Source: Stemphylium vesicarium
Lineage: Eukaryota; Ascomycota; Dothideomycetes; Pleosporales; Pleosporaceae
DNA: 64,000 nucleotides
Assembly (NCBI GenBank): GCA_004380135.1
Contig: QXCR01000138.1
Span: 1-64,000, forward strand
Direction of reading: 5' to 3'
Made by a program: the position numbers and the translations under genes. Positions 11,164 to 21,580 of this stretch are shown here, in pieces; position 1 is the first letter of the stretch; each line of letters begins with the position of its first letter. The notes under the pieces are model-generated. The model worked only from the letters and a program-made list of their open reading frames with translations. It was not told the origin of the DNA and did no database searches.

Positions 11164-11919
11164 TTAAGTACATAACCCCAGACCTTTGTAAGCCGACAAT
11201 AGACCTTGTTCATAGACCAATGCTCCGGCAACGGCCAGGACGTGCATGGTGTGGTGACTCGCGCCTGGAATACCGAGTTTCATCTTGATCGCTTTGTCGA
11301 ATATGTGGGTTGCGTAGATGGCGCCTCCTAATGTATTGATGATAACCAGCGTCCCAAAAGCGGTCAGTAGGCCAAAGTCCCGGCCAAGATGCCAGCAGCG
11401 AAATGCAGGAAGAGTTGCGAGGCTGCCTAAGGCTACATACGTGCTGATACGGCTCCGTCGCTCTGAGCAATTGTGCTGTAAATTACCCGAGATGCGAACC
11501 GTACAAAGCGCAGCCGCTGCGGTTACAAAAATGGTGTACACATACTGCTCGCCGGAATGACAGCTGAATGAGAGCGCCACGAAAGATATTGAGGAGGCCC
11601 AGATGGCACAGACAATTCCGAGGTGGTCGAGTCGCAGCCAAAAGTCCGCTTCAGCATGGTCTGCGAAGACGTGATAGAGCGTCGAGCACGCAAAGCAGAA
11701 GACATTTGCTGTAAAATACGCAAGAATCGCCGCCGTGCTCGGGGAGAATAGACTCGTGGCGGTACCCGCAAAGCGCGTCGCGCTGGCGCAGAACCATAGG
11801 GTGCCAAACAAATGTGACCATATGTTGATAGTCTCCGAATGTAGGTGAACGATTGAAACGATGGATTTCCGGTAAGAGGGGGTATATATTCGACGTAGAC
11901 TAAGCTTGCAGCTGCGCAT
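11164..11919 (-). CDS. PAQR/haemolysin-III family seven-helix membrane protein
   Basis: 251 aa from ATG at 11919. It shows the three conserved blocks of progestin/adipoQ receptors (yeast Izh proteins). The first is SIVHLHSETINIWSHLFG near residue 23. The second is STLYHVFADHAEADFW followed by RLDHLGI near residues 79-105. The third is GASHHTMHVLAVAGAL near 220-235. The conserved His, Asp and Ser residues that bind zinc in this fold are present. The intervening sequence has about seven hydrophobic segments. In yeast, relatives influence zinc and sterol homeostasis. The N-terminus is shorter than usual, so an upstream exon is possible. Confidence 0.9.
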   Translation of the reverse strand: MRSCKLSLRRIYTPSYRKSIVSIVHLHSETINIWSHLFGTLWFCASATRFAGTATSLFSPSTAAILAYFTANVFCFACSTLYHVFADHAEADFWLRLDHLGIVCAIWASSISFVALSFSCHSGEQYVYTIFVTAAAALCTVRISGNLQHNCSERRSRISTYVALGSLATLPAFRCWHLGRDFGLLTAFGTLVIINTLGGAIYATHIFDKAIKMKLGIPGASHHTMHVLAVAGALVYEQGLLSAYKGLGLCT

Positions 11920-12526
11920 GGTGGCTATGAAAAAACAGAATATGGCGCTGTTGTTGCGTGGAGAGCGAGGTAGGGAGATAATGTAACGGTTTATGAGGTA
12001 AGAAGATCAACCTTTCACTCTCTTAAATAGAAGCTATCATAATCGTCACATTTGTTCATACTTGCTTACTCAGCTCGCTTGTTGTATATAATCGCTCGCT
12101 ATCGCTCCCTTAATACAACAACCATCTCCCTCATTTCTGTCAACACGAACGAGAAGAGGAGATTGAGGAATCCCCCGCAGTCACGGGGTGTGACTGGTAT
12201 TTCGACAATGCCTATAAGTTGAGCTAGGTTGCTACAAACAGTAAAATACATGCATAGGTTTCTAGCTTTGCTACGTCCACAATATTCGCATTCAACTGTG
12301 CGACAAAAACCCCTACACCCCGCATTTTCCTGTATAATTTCTGAAGGTATTTAATCAACTATGCTCGCCTATAACTACCCTAATTACTTGCCTACTCAGC
12401 TCGCTTATTCTACAAAATCGCTCGCATCACTCCCTCAATACAACAATCTTCCCCCTCATTTCCTCCATGGGTTGGTGACCACCGCCACATGTGGCTAGCC
12501 ACAAACAATCTATGTACAGATTTCGA
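11920..12526. other. intergenic with ~80-bp direct repeat
   Basis: The segments at about 12061-12140 and 12388-12467 are diverged direct copies (CTTGCTTACTCAGCTCGCTT against CTTGCCTACTCAGCTCGCTT, each followed by CGCTCGC...CAATACAACAA). They sit 3' of the F-box gene and 5' of the PAQR gene. No coding signal. Confidence 0.55.
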
Positions 12527-13852
12527 TCACCACATCCTCTCCATTTGAATGCAGAATTCAACCCCATTTTTCGAGCATTTATTGACGTCAAGGTCTGAGG
12601 TATACCAATCTTCCTCGTCCAGCGTAAGCGATATTCTTGTTAGATTTGGCAGAAGTTTGAGTTTAGCTTCCGCAAATGCCCTGATCAGATTGTGGATATC
12701 TCTGCCATAAGCTCTTGGCAGTGCCGAGAATCTGTCAACAAGCTCCAATTCGATCAGACTTTTCGGGAGTATTTCTTGTATATGGATCCCGTCGTCAATA
12801 ATGGCGAATGTGCCTGTTGAGAAGCGTTCCAGATTCGTGAATTGCGAGAGGGAACGTATTGGCAAGTTCTCAGAGGGGAAGTCCTCAGAGGGGAAGTCTT
12901 CAGAGGGAGATAGATCTTGGCTTTGAAGTATCAACGTTCTTAGGGTATCGTGAAAAGGTGATAAGACTTTTATCAGCGAGTCAAAGTCTTGGGTCACCGA
13001 GGGATTTTCGGCATTCCAAAGCGTACCGTAAGTGAAGTCTACGAGCGCGGTGCAAGAATGTAGGACCTGCCTGAGTGTTTGTCCTGATATCCTTGCGTCG
13101 GGCAACGCCAATGTTGATACGCCATTTGATCTTGGTTGAAACGCCGAACTTGTAAGTCCTTCATCTCGTTGTGAATGAGTTATAGGTTCCATCCGCAATG
13201 ACCTTAGAGATGGTAAGCTGAGGACCTCAGCCAAGTCGCACACTGAGCAGGATAGGCCTTCTAGACTAAGCTCTCGGACGTTGCGCAAGAAGGGTGCTTT
13301 TACAAAAGATGTAGTGATCTTCGGCATTAGTAGTGTCCAAAAAGGTTGCTTTTGGCACAAAAGCCACTCAGGAATGCCTACGAGTCGGCTCATCTGGGCA
13401 TCTTCGCCCATTGAAGTAATCTCAAACCTCTCTAACTTTGGTAGGTGGGCAAGTAGTAGTGTAGCCAGTGCTCTTCTATGGGTGATTTGCTTAGACCAAA
13501 GCTCCTTAACTTGTGACGGTATGTTAAGATGCGAAAGATGTTGAATTAACAAAGCAACAAAGCTTTTCGAATATCGCCTGTCGCTGTAAAGGTAGCCCTT
13601 TGTCATTGAGACACGCCGCACTCGAGATGCGAGCGTCTTGTTGAAAAGAATAGTTCGCAAAAACATATCGACATTTCGACCGTCAGTATGGAACTCCTGG
13701 TAGAGCACGTCTTGTGCAACGTTGCGAAAGCGACAAATATAGCACAGATTAAGAAGATCAGGCCGTGTTAGGAACGAGAATATGGTATAGAGAAGCTCAT
13801 ATGGGAGTGCAGTGAATGCAGAAGGCGATCTCAAAACTAAGTGAGTATCCAT
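12527..13852 (-). CDS. F-box protein
   Basis: A single uninterrupted frame of 441 aa. Residues ~13-50 form an F-box: FTALPYELLYTIFSFL, then RPDLLNLCYICR, then VAQDVLYQEFH. The F-box recruits substrates to SCF ubiquitin ligases through Skp1. The remainder has Leu-rich stretches such as NVRELSLEGLSCS and TNLERFSTG, reminiscent of degenerate leucine-rich repeats. A short internal repeat (PSEDF twice, then PSENL) lies near residues 320-334. The substrate is unknown. It looks intact; many fungal F-box genes of this type lie in variable regions. Confidence 0.88.
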   Translation of the reverse strand: MDTHLVLRSPSAFTALPYELLYTIFSFLTRPDLLNLCYICRFRNVAQDVLYQEFHTDGRNVDMFLRTILFNKTLASRVRRVSMTKGYLYSDRRYSKSFVALLIQHLSHLNIPSQVKELWSKQITHRRALATLLLAHLPKLERFEITSMGEDAQMSRLVGIPEWLLCQKQPFWTLLMPKITTSFVKAPFLRNVRELSLEGLSCSVCDLAEVLSLPSLRSLRMEPITHSQRDEGLTSSAFQPRSNGVSTLALPDARISGQTLRQVLHSCTALVDFTYGTLWNAENPSVTQDFDSLIKVLSPFHDTLRTLILQSQDLSPSEDFPSEDFPSENLPIRSLSQFTNLERFSTGTFAIIDDGIHIQEILPKSLIELELVDRFSALPRAYGRDIHNLIRAFAEAKLKLLPNLTRISLTLDEEDWYTSDLDVNKCSKNGVEFCIQMERMW

Positions 13853-14205
13853 AGTAAGATTCTATGACGATGACGCTCTTGTTTAGTTGTTGCTCTACTC
13901 ACTTTTTATACCGCTGCTTTCAAGCCTAGCTTTACCTTTGATAGGCTAGAGCCTAGTCAGTATGGTGTTCCTCGGTGGGACACTCGGAGCATCTTTGGCG
14001 CCCTGGGGATCGCTGGAAGCTTCTTGAACATAGCACTATTGGCTATGCATATAAACTCAGAATGAGCATACGATAGCGTCTTCATCGAATACAAATCTGT
14101 TGCTAGACAACTTTTGCACAGCCTCTTACATTACCCTTTGTAAACGCTACCGGTATGCAGCGGCTGATTTGCTTGTTTACATAACGTGTTCGGACAACGC
14201 TCTGC

Positions 14206-14590
14206 TCCTAGGAACGCTCTGCTTTCAAGAGCAGACTGTTCTTAGGATCAGAGTTCTCCTGGAAACTCTCTCTTCCTAAAAACAGAGCGATTCTAAGAAG
14301 AGAGAGTTTTGAGGAACAAAGTGTTTCTAGCAGTAGCAGGTTTACAGAAGCACGACGTTTTTAGAAGCAGAGCGTTTTTAGGAGCAGAGCGTTTTTAGGA
14401 GCAGAGCGTTTTTAGGAGCAGAGCGTTTTTAGGAGCAGAGCGTTTTTAGGAGCAGAGCGTTTTTAGGAGCAGAGCGTTTTCAGGAATAGAGCGTTTTCAG
14501 GAATAGAGCGTTTCTAGGAACAGAGCGTTTCTAGGAGCAGAGCGTTTCTAGGAGCAGAGCGTTTCTAGGAGCAGAGCGTTTTCAGGAGCA
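14206..14590. repeat. 17-bp minisatellite
   Basis: The unit AGAGCGTTTTTAGGAGC recurs about 14 times, cleanest at 14350-14590, with variants (TTTCAGGAAT, TTTCTAGGAAC). Looser relatives begin near 14206. The short gene-free stretch 13853-14205 before it has no recognisable gene. Confidence 0.9.
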
Positions 14591-14640
14591 GCCACGCGCG
14601 GCGGCTGCCGTGCTTCTCGTAACGGTGAGACTCACAGACC

Positions 14641-15133
14641 AGCTTGGCGCCTTTGCCATTTCTTTGTGGATACTAGTCCGCGATTTCTGAGTATTGAGAC
14701 TCGCAAACCAGCTTGGCGCCTTTGCCATTTCTTTGTGGATACTAGTCCGCGATTTCTGAGTATTGAGACTCGCAAACCAGCTTGGCGCCTTTGCCATTCC
14801 TTTGTGGATACTAGTCCGCGATCTCTGAGTATTGAGACTCGCAAACCAGCTTGGCGCCTTTGCCATTTCTTTGTGGATACTAGTCCGCGATTTCTGAGTA
14901 TTGAGACTCGCAAACCAGCTTGGCGCCTTTGCCATTTCTTTGTGGATACTAGTCCCCGATTTCTGAGTATTGAGACTCGCAAACCAGCTTGGCGCCTTTG
15001 CCATTCCTTTGTGGATACTAGTCCGCGATCTCTGAGTATTGAGACTCGCAAACCAGCTTGGCGCCTTTGCCATTTCTTTGTGGATACTAGTCCGCGATTT
15101 CTGAGTATTGAGACTCGCAAACCAGATTGGCGC
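14641..15133. repeat. 69-bp tandem repeat, seven full copies
   Basis: Copies begin with AGCTTGGCGCC at 14641, 14710, 14779, 14848, 14917, 14986 and 15055, and a partial variant copy at 15124. Because 69 is a multiple of three, long frames stay open in both strands. These are repeat artefacts unless expression is shown. Copies differ at only a few bases, some variants recurring every fourth unit (CCATTCC, GATCTCTG), which suggests duplication of blocks of copies. Confidence 0.93.
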
Positions 15134-15698
15134 CTTTGTAAGATTGCCTGTACAGTAGCCTTAGAATCCTCATTAAACTTGGCCTGAAACAACTATACTG
15201 CCTAAAATTTTATCAAGCCAAACAATGAAGCCTTCCTTCCTTAACTTAGCTTGATTGTTGGCAGGTCTGCTTCATACCTCTTATTCTAGCACGCACAGTT
15301 GTCAGCAAGCAAGCCAACTTGTCGCTCAAAATCAGCCGCTAACCTAACAAAGTAACAGCTAAGCTTATATAAGTAGCTCTAGGCTCAAATAGACAACAAT
15401 TAAGCTAAGTCGCGGTTTCTGAACCCTACTTGATCGCTCGTTGACAACTGTGCTAGCACGAGCCTGGCGTAAAAGTGACTCATCGTTATTTGCGAAACCA
15501 CAAAGAGGTCGGCCTTCTTGCTGTTACAGCTGGCCGCTCACAGTATGGCTAGCCCTTCGTTTTCTGTGTCCATATAATTAGCTCAGCCGCCCCCAACAGT
15601 ACAGCTCCCGAGCCTTTATCCAGTACAGTATACACTGTTTCAACTTCCAGTATTATTAGCCGACCTTTGGCTAGCCTTAATTGTAGAATCAACTCAAC
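15134..15698. other. intergenic
   Basis: No gene recognised. AT-rich 5' flank of the small gene at 15699, with pyrimidine-rich stretches before the ATG. Confidence 0.45.
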
Positions 15699-16070
15699 AT
15701 GCCAGGAGATTGGAGACCAGAGAAGCAAATCCAAGTTTATGTTGAAGAGGATAGACATTCTGGCCAGATGAAGAAGAAAAAAAGCTACCAAGGCAGAATC
15801 TTCAATGATAAAGGCCGGTTCCAGGAACGAACAATTAGAAATAATCAGCGCGATATACACGAGGCTGAGGGGATCTTTATAGTGCAGAGACAGCTCCTGC
15901 TCAAACTAGCAGAGCAGGAAAATCGAGTTATGGAAACACACGAAAACAGGACACCCTTAGCTGAAAGTCTTGAGAATTTGAAGATGGACACAGTTCAAGC
16001 TATCCAAAAAACATGGAACCCAAGGAGCAGATCTACTGCTCACCAACGATCGCTTTTGCTAATGAAGTAA
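15699..16070 (+). CDS. small lysine-rich orphan protein
   Basis: 123 aa, not recognised. Highly charged and probably helical: QVYVEEDRHSGQMKKKK, RDIHEAEGIFIVQRQLLL, KLAEQENRVMETHENR, ESLENLKMDTVQAIQKTW. No signal peptide, membrane segment or cysteine pattern. A diverged copy with disruptions lies at 18563-19300, and both conserve the phrases NDKG, RDIHE and VQAIQKTWN. Conservation of protein-level phrases between the copies supports a real gene, despite its small size. It could also be a domesticated fragment of a larger repeat gene. Confidence 0.55.
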   Translation: MPGDWRPEKQIQVYVEEDRHSGQMKKKKSYQGRIFNDKGRFQERTIRNNQRDIHEAEGIFIVQRQLLLKLAEQENRVMETHENRTPLAESLENLKMDTVQAIQKTWNPRSRSTAHQRSLLLMK

Positions 16071-16310
16071 TGGCAACTTGTATTGTAGCTATCTGTAAAC
16101 CTACGTTAGAAATTACCTGAGCCACGCTGGCTTGTTTTGTAGTTACTGAAACGTTGTGTATCTAATGTGCTCTTACACTGACGTGTTAACTCTCAGAAAG
16201 ATACTAAGATCATATTGTAAATGTGGTAATGGTTAACTTTTTCCACTCTTGCCTTTGCAATTTTCTTCACTATCAGGTGCCTTAAAAAGCATCCTGAACA
16301 CTCCTAACCC

Positions 16311-17916
16311 TTATACTAAGAGAACCCGCACAAAGCCCTTTGGGGGGTCTACAAACTGCCATTCATCTTCCCTGTAATAGCACTCCTTCTCCTCTTCTTG
16401 TTTGTACCTGTCAATAATAGCCAACAGCTCTGCTCCTGGCCAAGACGTGGATGAGACACCCTCCATTATGCTTTCAACAAGAGGTTCTACCATTCGGTTA
16501 ATTTGGATCCCCTGAGGATATACATTTACAATGTATGTTACAAGCGCTACTATCATCTTCTCAGTGAAATCCTTTTTGTTTCTACTTGTTTGTTAACGAG
16601 TTACAGTAGTAGTGAGTAATTGAATCTTACATGAAAGATTCAAGGCTAGGATCGCAAGTTAATAGAATCCCAATCCCAAGGTGAGCCGCTAGGAAGGACC
16701 ACCTTTTGCCCATCCCCATATGCGTTTTCAGACTTTCTCGGCGCCGCTTCCTAACCAGTAGACTGACTGATTCGTTGTTGTGGCCATATATATCATCTAA
16801 GGTCAGGTCTATTACAATGCTAGGCACATCCTTGCCCCGAGAACGTAGGTTTGGCATACTACGATTAGTCCGTATATCGAGGACTTTTTGCTCCATATAA
16901 TGGTAAAGGAAGATCCTTGCCATTCTGAGTCTGACAGGACCTACAATAGTGTCCTCCTCAGTTGTCTCAGCACAGTGGAGGCTTTTGAGCTTTCTCTCTG
17001 CTAAAGAGCCAATCATCGGGTTGCTTAGTGGAGGGCGATACCAAAGGCCACTATGGCTACATCGATAGCGCAAGGAATTTATAAAGCTTGCAGCGTCTAT
17101 TCGCAGAAACTGGTCACCAAGCTCAATAATCTGATTTAGATTGTTAAGCCCGTGCTCAGAATTGCCTCCATACCGGGAGTCAAGCTGTTTAAGAGCTTGA
17201 AGGTATTGAGTAGGTGGAGGCGACGACGCCGACCATATGTACCTACTATCGTGTACTGGGCTTAGGTTCCATGTTGAGGATATTTCGGAAGGGGCTATCG
17301 AGGTGTGACGTTCTGTTGGGGGAGTTAGACACGGAGTCGCTGCTACATCATCTAAGACATTGATCAAACCTGTATTTGAGTTGTCAGCCGTAGGTAGTGC
17401 GTCTAGCACTTCCGCATCAACGCTTGTAGTATCATAGGAAGAGTGGTTGCCTTGGTTTTCTTTGTCTTGGTCGTCCAAGTGTGTAGTGCACGTAGGAGAG
17501 GCGGACGGTCGGGCTGGGTGCGATAGGAGCTTAGGTGGTATGGCTTGTAATGCGTCGCTGTTATCCTCACCATGTCCGTCTAGCATGTCTGCATTAATGC
17601 TTGCAGTGTTATAAGAAGAGTGGCGGTCTCCTAATGTAGTTTTAAAGAGGTTGCTATCCTCGTCCGTTTCTAGTTGGGAGCTGCCGGTAGGAAGGAAAGC
17701 GGCGGACGGTTGGACATCAACCATGGCTGGATGCGACGGGCGCTCAGAGCCGCGATCGAAAAACAGCCTGTGTGGTAGGAGCTTTGGGCGCACATATTCT
17801 AGATACTCAGGTTGTGCCCTTGCAAGTAGGCGTAGGAAAGCTTTCGCTGTCGAGATTAACTGAAAGAGTTAGCAGAATCTTGGTTGGGCTACTCATCGTA
17901 CCTCTTCTTCGCTCAT
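16311..17916 (-). CDS. uncharacterised fungal protein, three exons
   Basis: Exons by splice reading: ~17916-17902, 17859-16631, 16581-16311; introns 42 and 49 bp, the first with a GCTAAC branch site. The first exon may extend to an ATG at 18084. The product is about 505 aa and unrecognised. After STAKAFLRLLARAQPEYLEY comes a long Ser/Thr/Asp-rich region that looks disordered. It contains two similar phrases (HSSYNTASINADMLD and HSSYDTTSVDAEVLD). Then a better-ordered block follows (RIDAASFINSLRYRCSHSG, VRLRMARIFLYHYMEQKVLD), a KRRRES basic patch, and a C-terminal exon (EWQFVDPPKGFVRVLL). Nuclear location is possible but unproven. Confidence 0.62.
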
Positions 17917-18562
17917 AACAGCCTGGGTCTGATCTAAAAGCGGCTCATCGTGCGTAAGCTCCTGTCTCTTGTTAGAAACAGTATTGCTATTGCTATTACC
18001 TCCAAACTTACAAGATATATGGAGCGCATAACGTTTTAGAGTAGTAGATTTCGAATTCTTGGTGCAAACGCAAGATAATGACACAAAGCTCCTTATAGAT
18101 TAGCAAGTTTCCGGCGCGCAGCATAAGACAATATACATGAGCAGAGGTGTAGCTATATAAATTATGAAGAGACGAGCAGTAAATTGAGGGGTGTAGGGAA
18201 GGAAACCTTGTCGCAAGGTGGAACTGATCCTTGTTAAGGGACATGTCGAGATGCTTCGGTACCACCCTACAGGATGCGTGTTATAGGGACTGCCTGCGTT
18301 CAGGCATCCTCAAGCTTCTTCAAATGGACGAAGATTGGTATTGCGACCCACTTCCTTGCCACTGTAGGTACTGAGCCCAACGATAACTTTCAGGCTACAG
18401 CTGGGTAGCTTAAATCTAATGTGAGTTGGCTAGTGAATTTCTACCTATATATAAGCGTGGGTCAGCGTGCATGACAAACTCAGCGCAATTCGCGGAGACC
18501 TACCGCTACAATTTCGAGTAATCATAACCAGCCTACGCTTACCTGGTTACACGTCTCTAAAT
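17917..18562. other. intergenic
   Basis: Contains the likely promoter of the minus-strand gene at 16311-17916 and the 5' flank of the pseudogene at 18563. Short minus frames have no recognisable content. Confidence 0.4.
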
Positions 18563-18771
18563 ATGCCTGTGGACTGAAGACCTAAGAAGCCTCTCCGAGA
18601 TTGTATCAAAGATAATAGCCATTCTCGCGAGACGGAGCAGCAGGAAAGGTATCAAGGCAGAGTATTCAATGACAAGGGCTCTGCTAGGGAAGGGACCATC
18701 AGAAACAGTCAGCGTGATATACACGAAATCGGGGGAAGTTTGGAAGTGCAAAGACTGCTATTATTAAAACT

Positions 18772-18920
18772 TGGAACGGTGTGAGAGGGGGAGAGGACTG
18801 CGCTGTCATTGTATAGCTACGAAAGAGGGCAGCTATATACGTGTGTGGGATAATAAAGAGTGGTAGCGATAACCGTACCCAACTTGTACCGGAGTGGATC
18901 TTGGCAAGGTCCAAACCGTT
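18772..18920. mobile_element. small insertion, hAT-MITE-like
   Basis: A 149-bp insertion in the pseudogene. Its right end reads CCAAACCGTT and it is flanked by TTAAACT/ACAAAACT-type copies (6 of 8 bases equal). The left end carries AACGGT, the inverted complement of part of the right end. It shares the CCAAACCGT terminus with the neighbouring insertion. Confidence 0.6.
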
Positions 18921-18982
18921 ACAAAACTAGCGGAGCAAGAAAATCAGATAATGGAAAAGCCTGAAAGCGGGAGCACATCCTC

Positions 18983-19179
18983 TGTCGGAGTTGTTGAACG
19001 CAAGCATAGGGTAAAAGTTGAGGATTGACTGAGGTTGTATTGTAGAAGCTATGGAAGGTTTATGTAGGTGAGTGACCGTAAACAGCGCTAGCCTAGATAG
19101 GCGTAGCTCGCTAAGGTGAGTAGTCGCGAGTGCAGCGAGAGCAGGAGAGCAGGAGAGCAGGAAAGAACCCCAAACCGTG
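18983..19179. mobile_element. small insertion with 8-bp target duplication, hAT-MITE-like
   Basis: A 197-bp insertion flanked by perfect 8-bp copies ACATCCTC (18975-18982 and 19180-19187). The right end is CCAAACCGTG. It has an internal GAGAGCAGGA repeat. 8-bp duplications are typical of hAT elements. It is non-coding. Confidence 0.7.
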
Positions 19180-19300
19180 ACATCCTCCGTCGAACGTCTT
19201 GAGAGCTTGAAGAGAGACACAGTTCAAGCGATACAGAAGACCTGGAACCAAAGTAGCAGAACAACGGCCAAAAAACGATTTTTATACCCGTTGCTGTAAT

Positions 19301-20309
19301 ATAAACGAAAGTGTATCATAAGTTGACTTTCTACAAACAAATCTAAATATCGAATGCTTTAGACCCCGTCCTCCATAGTCCCAATTCTTCTTCTTTGACT
19401 TTAGCTGGTCTCCATGCGCGAAGATGATCTGCAGAAAGATAGCTCCAGCTCAATTTAGTGGACTCGCTCGGTACAAATTCGAGGCTTGCATGATACCACA
19501 GAGGCGGCCAGAAGCCTCCGCAACACGAGTGAAATTTTGGCCTACGCGTCTGATAGATGTTAGCTGCATCCCGCTGTATAACATGACGTCTTCTTACGAT
19601 CTTTCTTTTGCTAGGACTTGAAGTCTGCGAATAATTTCTGCGTCTTCGGGGTGTTCTTCCATTATAGCGAGCAGAGGAGATGCCGCTAAGGTCCATACTG
19701 CCTTGGACCTTTCCTGGTGTTTTTCGACGTCGATTAGTGATATCGCCTTCATTGTACGCAGAGATATAGTAACAAGAGAGAGGGCCGAATGCGTTAAGAT
19801 AGTGAGACTTTTAAGTCTTATTAGTCCAACGCGTTGGTCTTCTTATCCGTTCCTACGCTGTAAACTCTGATATATAGCGGATGGATTGTGAGGGGCGAAG
19901 TCGTCTACAGAACAAGCTAGCGTTATCAGCTAACGAGTAAGCGCATCCGTTGCACCCGGTGTGGACCGCACTAGCGTAAATTACTACTATGTAAGCAAGC
20001 ACAAAGGCTGGTAGGTTAAACTCTAGATAAAGGTGGACAAATATCACCAGAAAAAGCCGCTTCCTGCACGGGGTATAGAAAATGCACTTGGTACTATAAA
20101 GAGCCGGATGAGGATGTTTAGGAAGTATGTTGCTTTCTTACGCTACTATAATATAGAAATAGTAAATTACAGATCTAGGTCATCTGTTTAGGGAACTAGT
20201 GAAGCGGATATAAAGAATACAATGTCCGTTGCTTGCTATGCTAGTACCAGTCTCTCCCTAGCTGGATAATACTAGAATCCATGTCTTGCTACGAGGTAAA
20301 GATGCCCAC
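19301..20309. other. intergenic
   Basis: No firm gene. A minus-strand ATG at 19752 opens 52 codons (MKAISLIDVEKHQERSKAVW...), with a helical, acidic look, but I found no plausible continuation. A minus frame at 19343-19696 overlaps it in another phase and was not called. Confidence 0.4.
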
Positions 20310-20708
20310 TTAGTGTATCAGGCCCACAGAGAGCATAGAAACAGCCATCATGAACAAAATCTTGTACATCAGTGTCCCGTGGTTGTAATCTCTCAAACTC
20401 GACGTGGCGGAGAAAGGAACGCTAGGCTTGGTAGGCGCGGAGAAATTCCGCGTTGAATTCGTTTCGTTATGCCACAAGGGTATAGGCAAACGGAGAGATG
20501 GGCTGGTTGGGAATAAAGGAAATTGGGAACTTGTCGCATTTGTTCCAATAAGCGTAATCGTAGTAGTCGTGGTTGTTCCAATGCAGGCATTCCTCTTACT
20601 AGTAATATTGTCTAGGACATTACTGTGTCGCGGTTGGAACAACGCATTTGAAAATCCAAGAAGTACTAAAAAGTACAAGAATTTCATCGTGGAAGGTTTA
20701 GTCTTCAT
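20310..20708 (-). CDS. small secreted protein, probable GPI anchor
   Basis: 132 aa. A signal peptide follows the second Met (MKFLYFLVLLGFSNALF); the start is either 20708 or 20687. The middle is Thr/Ser/Asn-rich with several N-glycosylation sites (NIT, NAT, NET, NST, NFS). The C-terminus is a short polar stretch and then a hydrophobic tail (ILFMMAVSMLSVGLIH), as in GPI-anchored wall proteins. Only one cysteine remains after the signal, so it is not a cysteine-rich effector. Function unknown. Confidence 0.65.
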   Translation of the reverse strand: MKTKPSTMKFLYFLVLLGFSNALFQPRHSNVLDNITSKRNACIGTTTTTTITLIGTNATSSQFPLFPTSPSLRLPIPLWHNETNSTRNFSAPTKPSVPFSATSSLRDYNHGTLMYKILFMMAVSMLSVGLIH

Positions 20709-20923
20709 CTGTGATACTGGGACTGCTTTTCTAATATGTATTGGCTAAATAGACTAATTAAGTGGATGGTCATCCACATTTATGCAGGATACTTTTGTTA
20801 CGACCAGCAGAAAGGTGCTAGCCTCTAAATTTACCACCCGTACTCACCGCGCCTACAAATACGGCCATATTCATGGAGCACAGAAGGAGCAGCAGAACAG
20901 TAATCTTCTCATAGAGCACTGAA

Positions 20924-21580
20924 ATGGAGTCAATCGTCTCCAAGGTGCACATGGAACTCGTTGAGCTTGCAGCAACATATGCAGACGCCGGATACGAAAA
21001 TGTTACGCTTAGTCTAATTATTGACTTCCAGCGCGCCTTATTCCCAATTCTCGACGAGAGCATCCGTGTTAAGGATCTTGAACAATCTGAGGAGCTCAGG
21101 GACGAGATAGTCCAGCTGCTCAAGGATGAATATCCAACGAAACCTGCATGGCCATATCTCAACCAATTGGATAGGCAGGATAGATGTTTCGCTAAGCTAG
21201 GCTGTAGATTCAAGTACGGAGCAGCGCTCTACAAGTCTCCTTTATGCGAAGAACATTTCGTGTGCAAGTATCACCAGTCAAGTCCTTGCCTTGCGAAACA
21301 TGAGCATGTACCAGGTCAAGAACACCAGGCCAAGGATGATACGAAAAATTCGAGCACGGGGCGCTTAGTTAGGGGAGACCTAGGCAAAGAGATGTCTGGA
21401 GAGAACAAGTCAGACAAAACGAATGCAAGCAAGGGAAAGTTAGCTAAAGATGTTCAGTATCCCTGGGTAGATGACTTTAGCTATGATCGAGGCAGCTTAT
21501 CCAGCGATGAGAGCGACTGGGACGATAACGTTGTGAATAGAGAAGGCATGAATCGGCAGAACGCAGACATCGGAAGATAG
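20924..21580 (+). CDS. uncharacterised protein with Cys/His cluster
   Basis: 218 aa, ATG start, single exon, not recognised. Residues 1-75 look helical (ELVELAATYADAGYENVTLS, EELRDEIVQLLKDEYP). Residues ~88-125 hold a Cys/His-rich stretch (CFAKLGCRFKYG, LCEEHFVCKYHQSSPC) that could bind zinc. The rest is charged and probably disordered, ending with an acidic run (SSDESDWDDN). No signal peptide or membrane segment. Confidence 0.55.
   Translation: MESIVSKVHMELVELAATYADAGYENVTLSLIIDFQRALFPILDESIRVKDLEQSEELRDEIVQLLKDEYPTKPAWPYLNQLDRQDRCFAKLGCRFKYGAALYKSPLCEEHFVCKYHQSSPCLAKHEHVPGQEHQAKDDTKNSSTGRLVRGDLGKEMSGENKSDKTNASKGKLAKDVQYPWVDDFSYDRGSLSSDESDWDDNVVNREGMNRQNADIGR

Larger units (their letters stand above)
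18563..19300 (+). pseudogene. decayed copy of the 15699-16070 gene, broken by two small insertions
   Basis: The order of conserved phrases follows 15699-16070: YQGRVFNDKG, RNSQRDIHE, then KLAEQENQIME, then LESLKRDTVQAIQKTWNQ. The fifth codon is TGA where the first copy has TGG. Two sequences without counterpart interrupt it, at 18772-18920 and 18983-19179. Neither preserves the frame. The homologous tail ends near 19295. Confidence 0.8.

Noticed and set aside
14582..15192. Long open frames on both strands over the 69-bp array
   Set aside because: They arise because the unit is a multiple of three and lacks stops; no domain and no start context supports a gene.
19343..19752. A two-exon small gene starting at 19752 (minus)
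   Set aside because: Joining the two plausible frames would need a 24-bp intron, which is too short to be credible.
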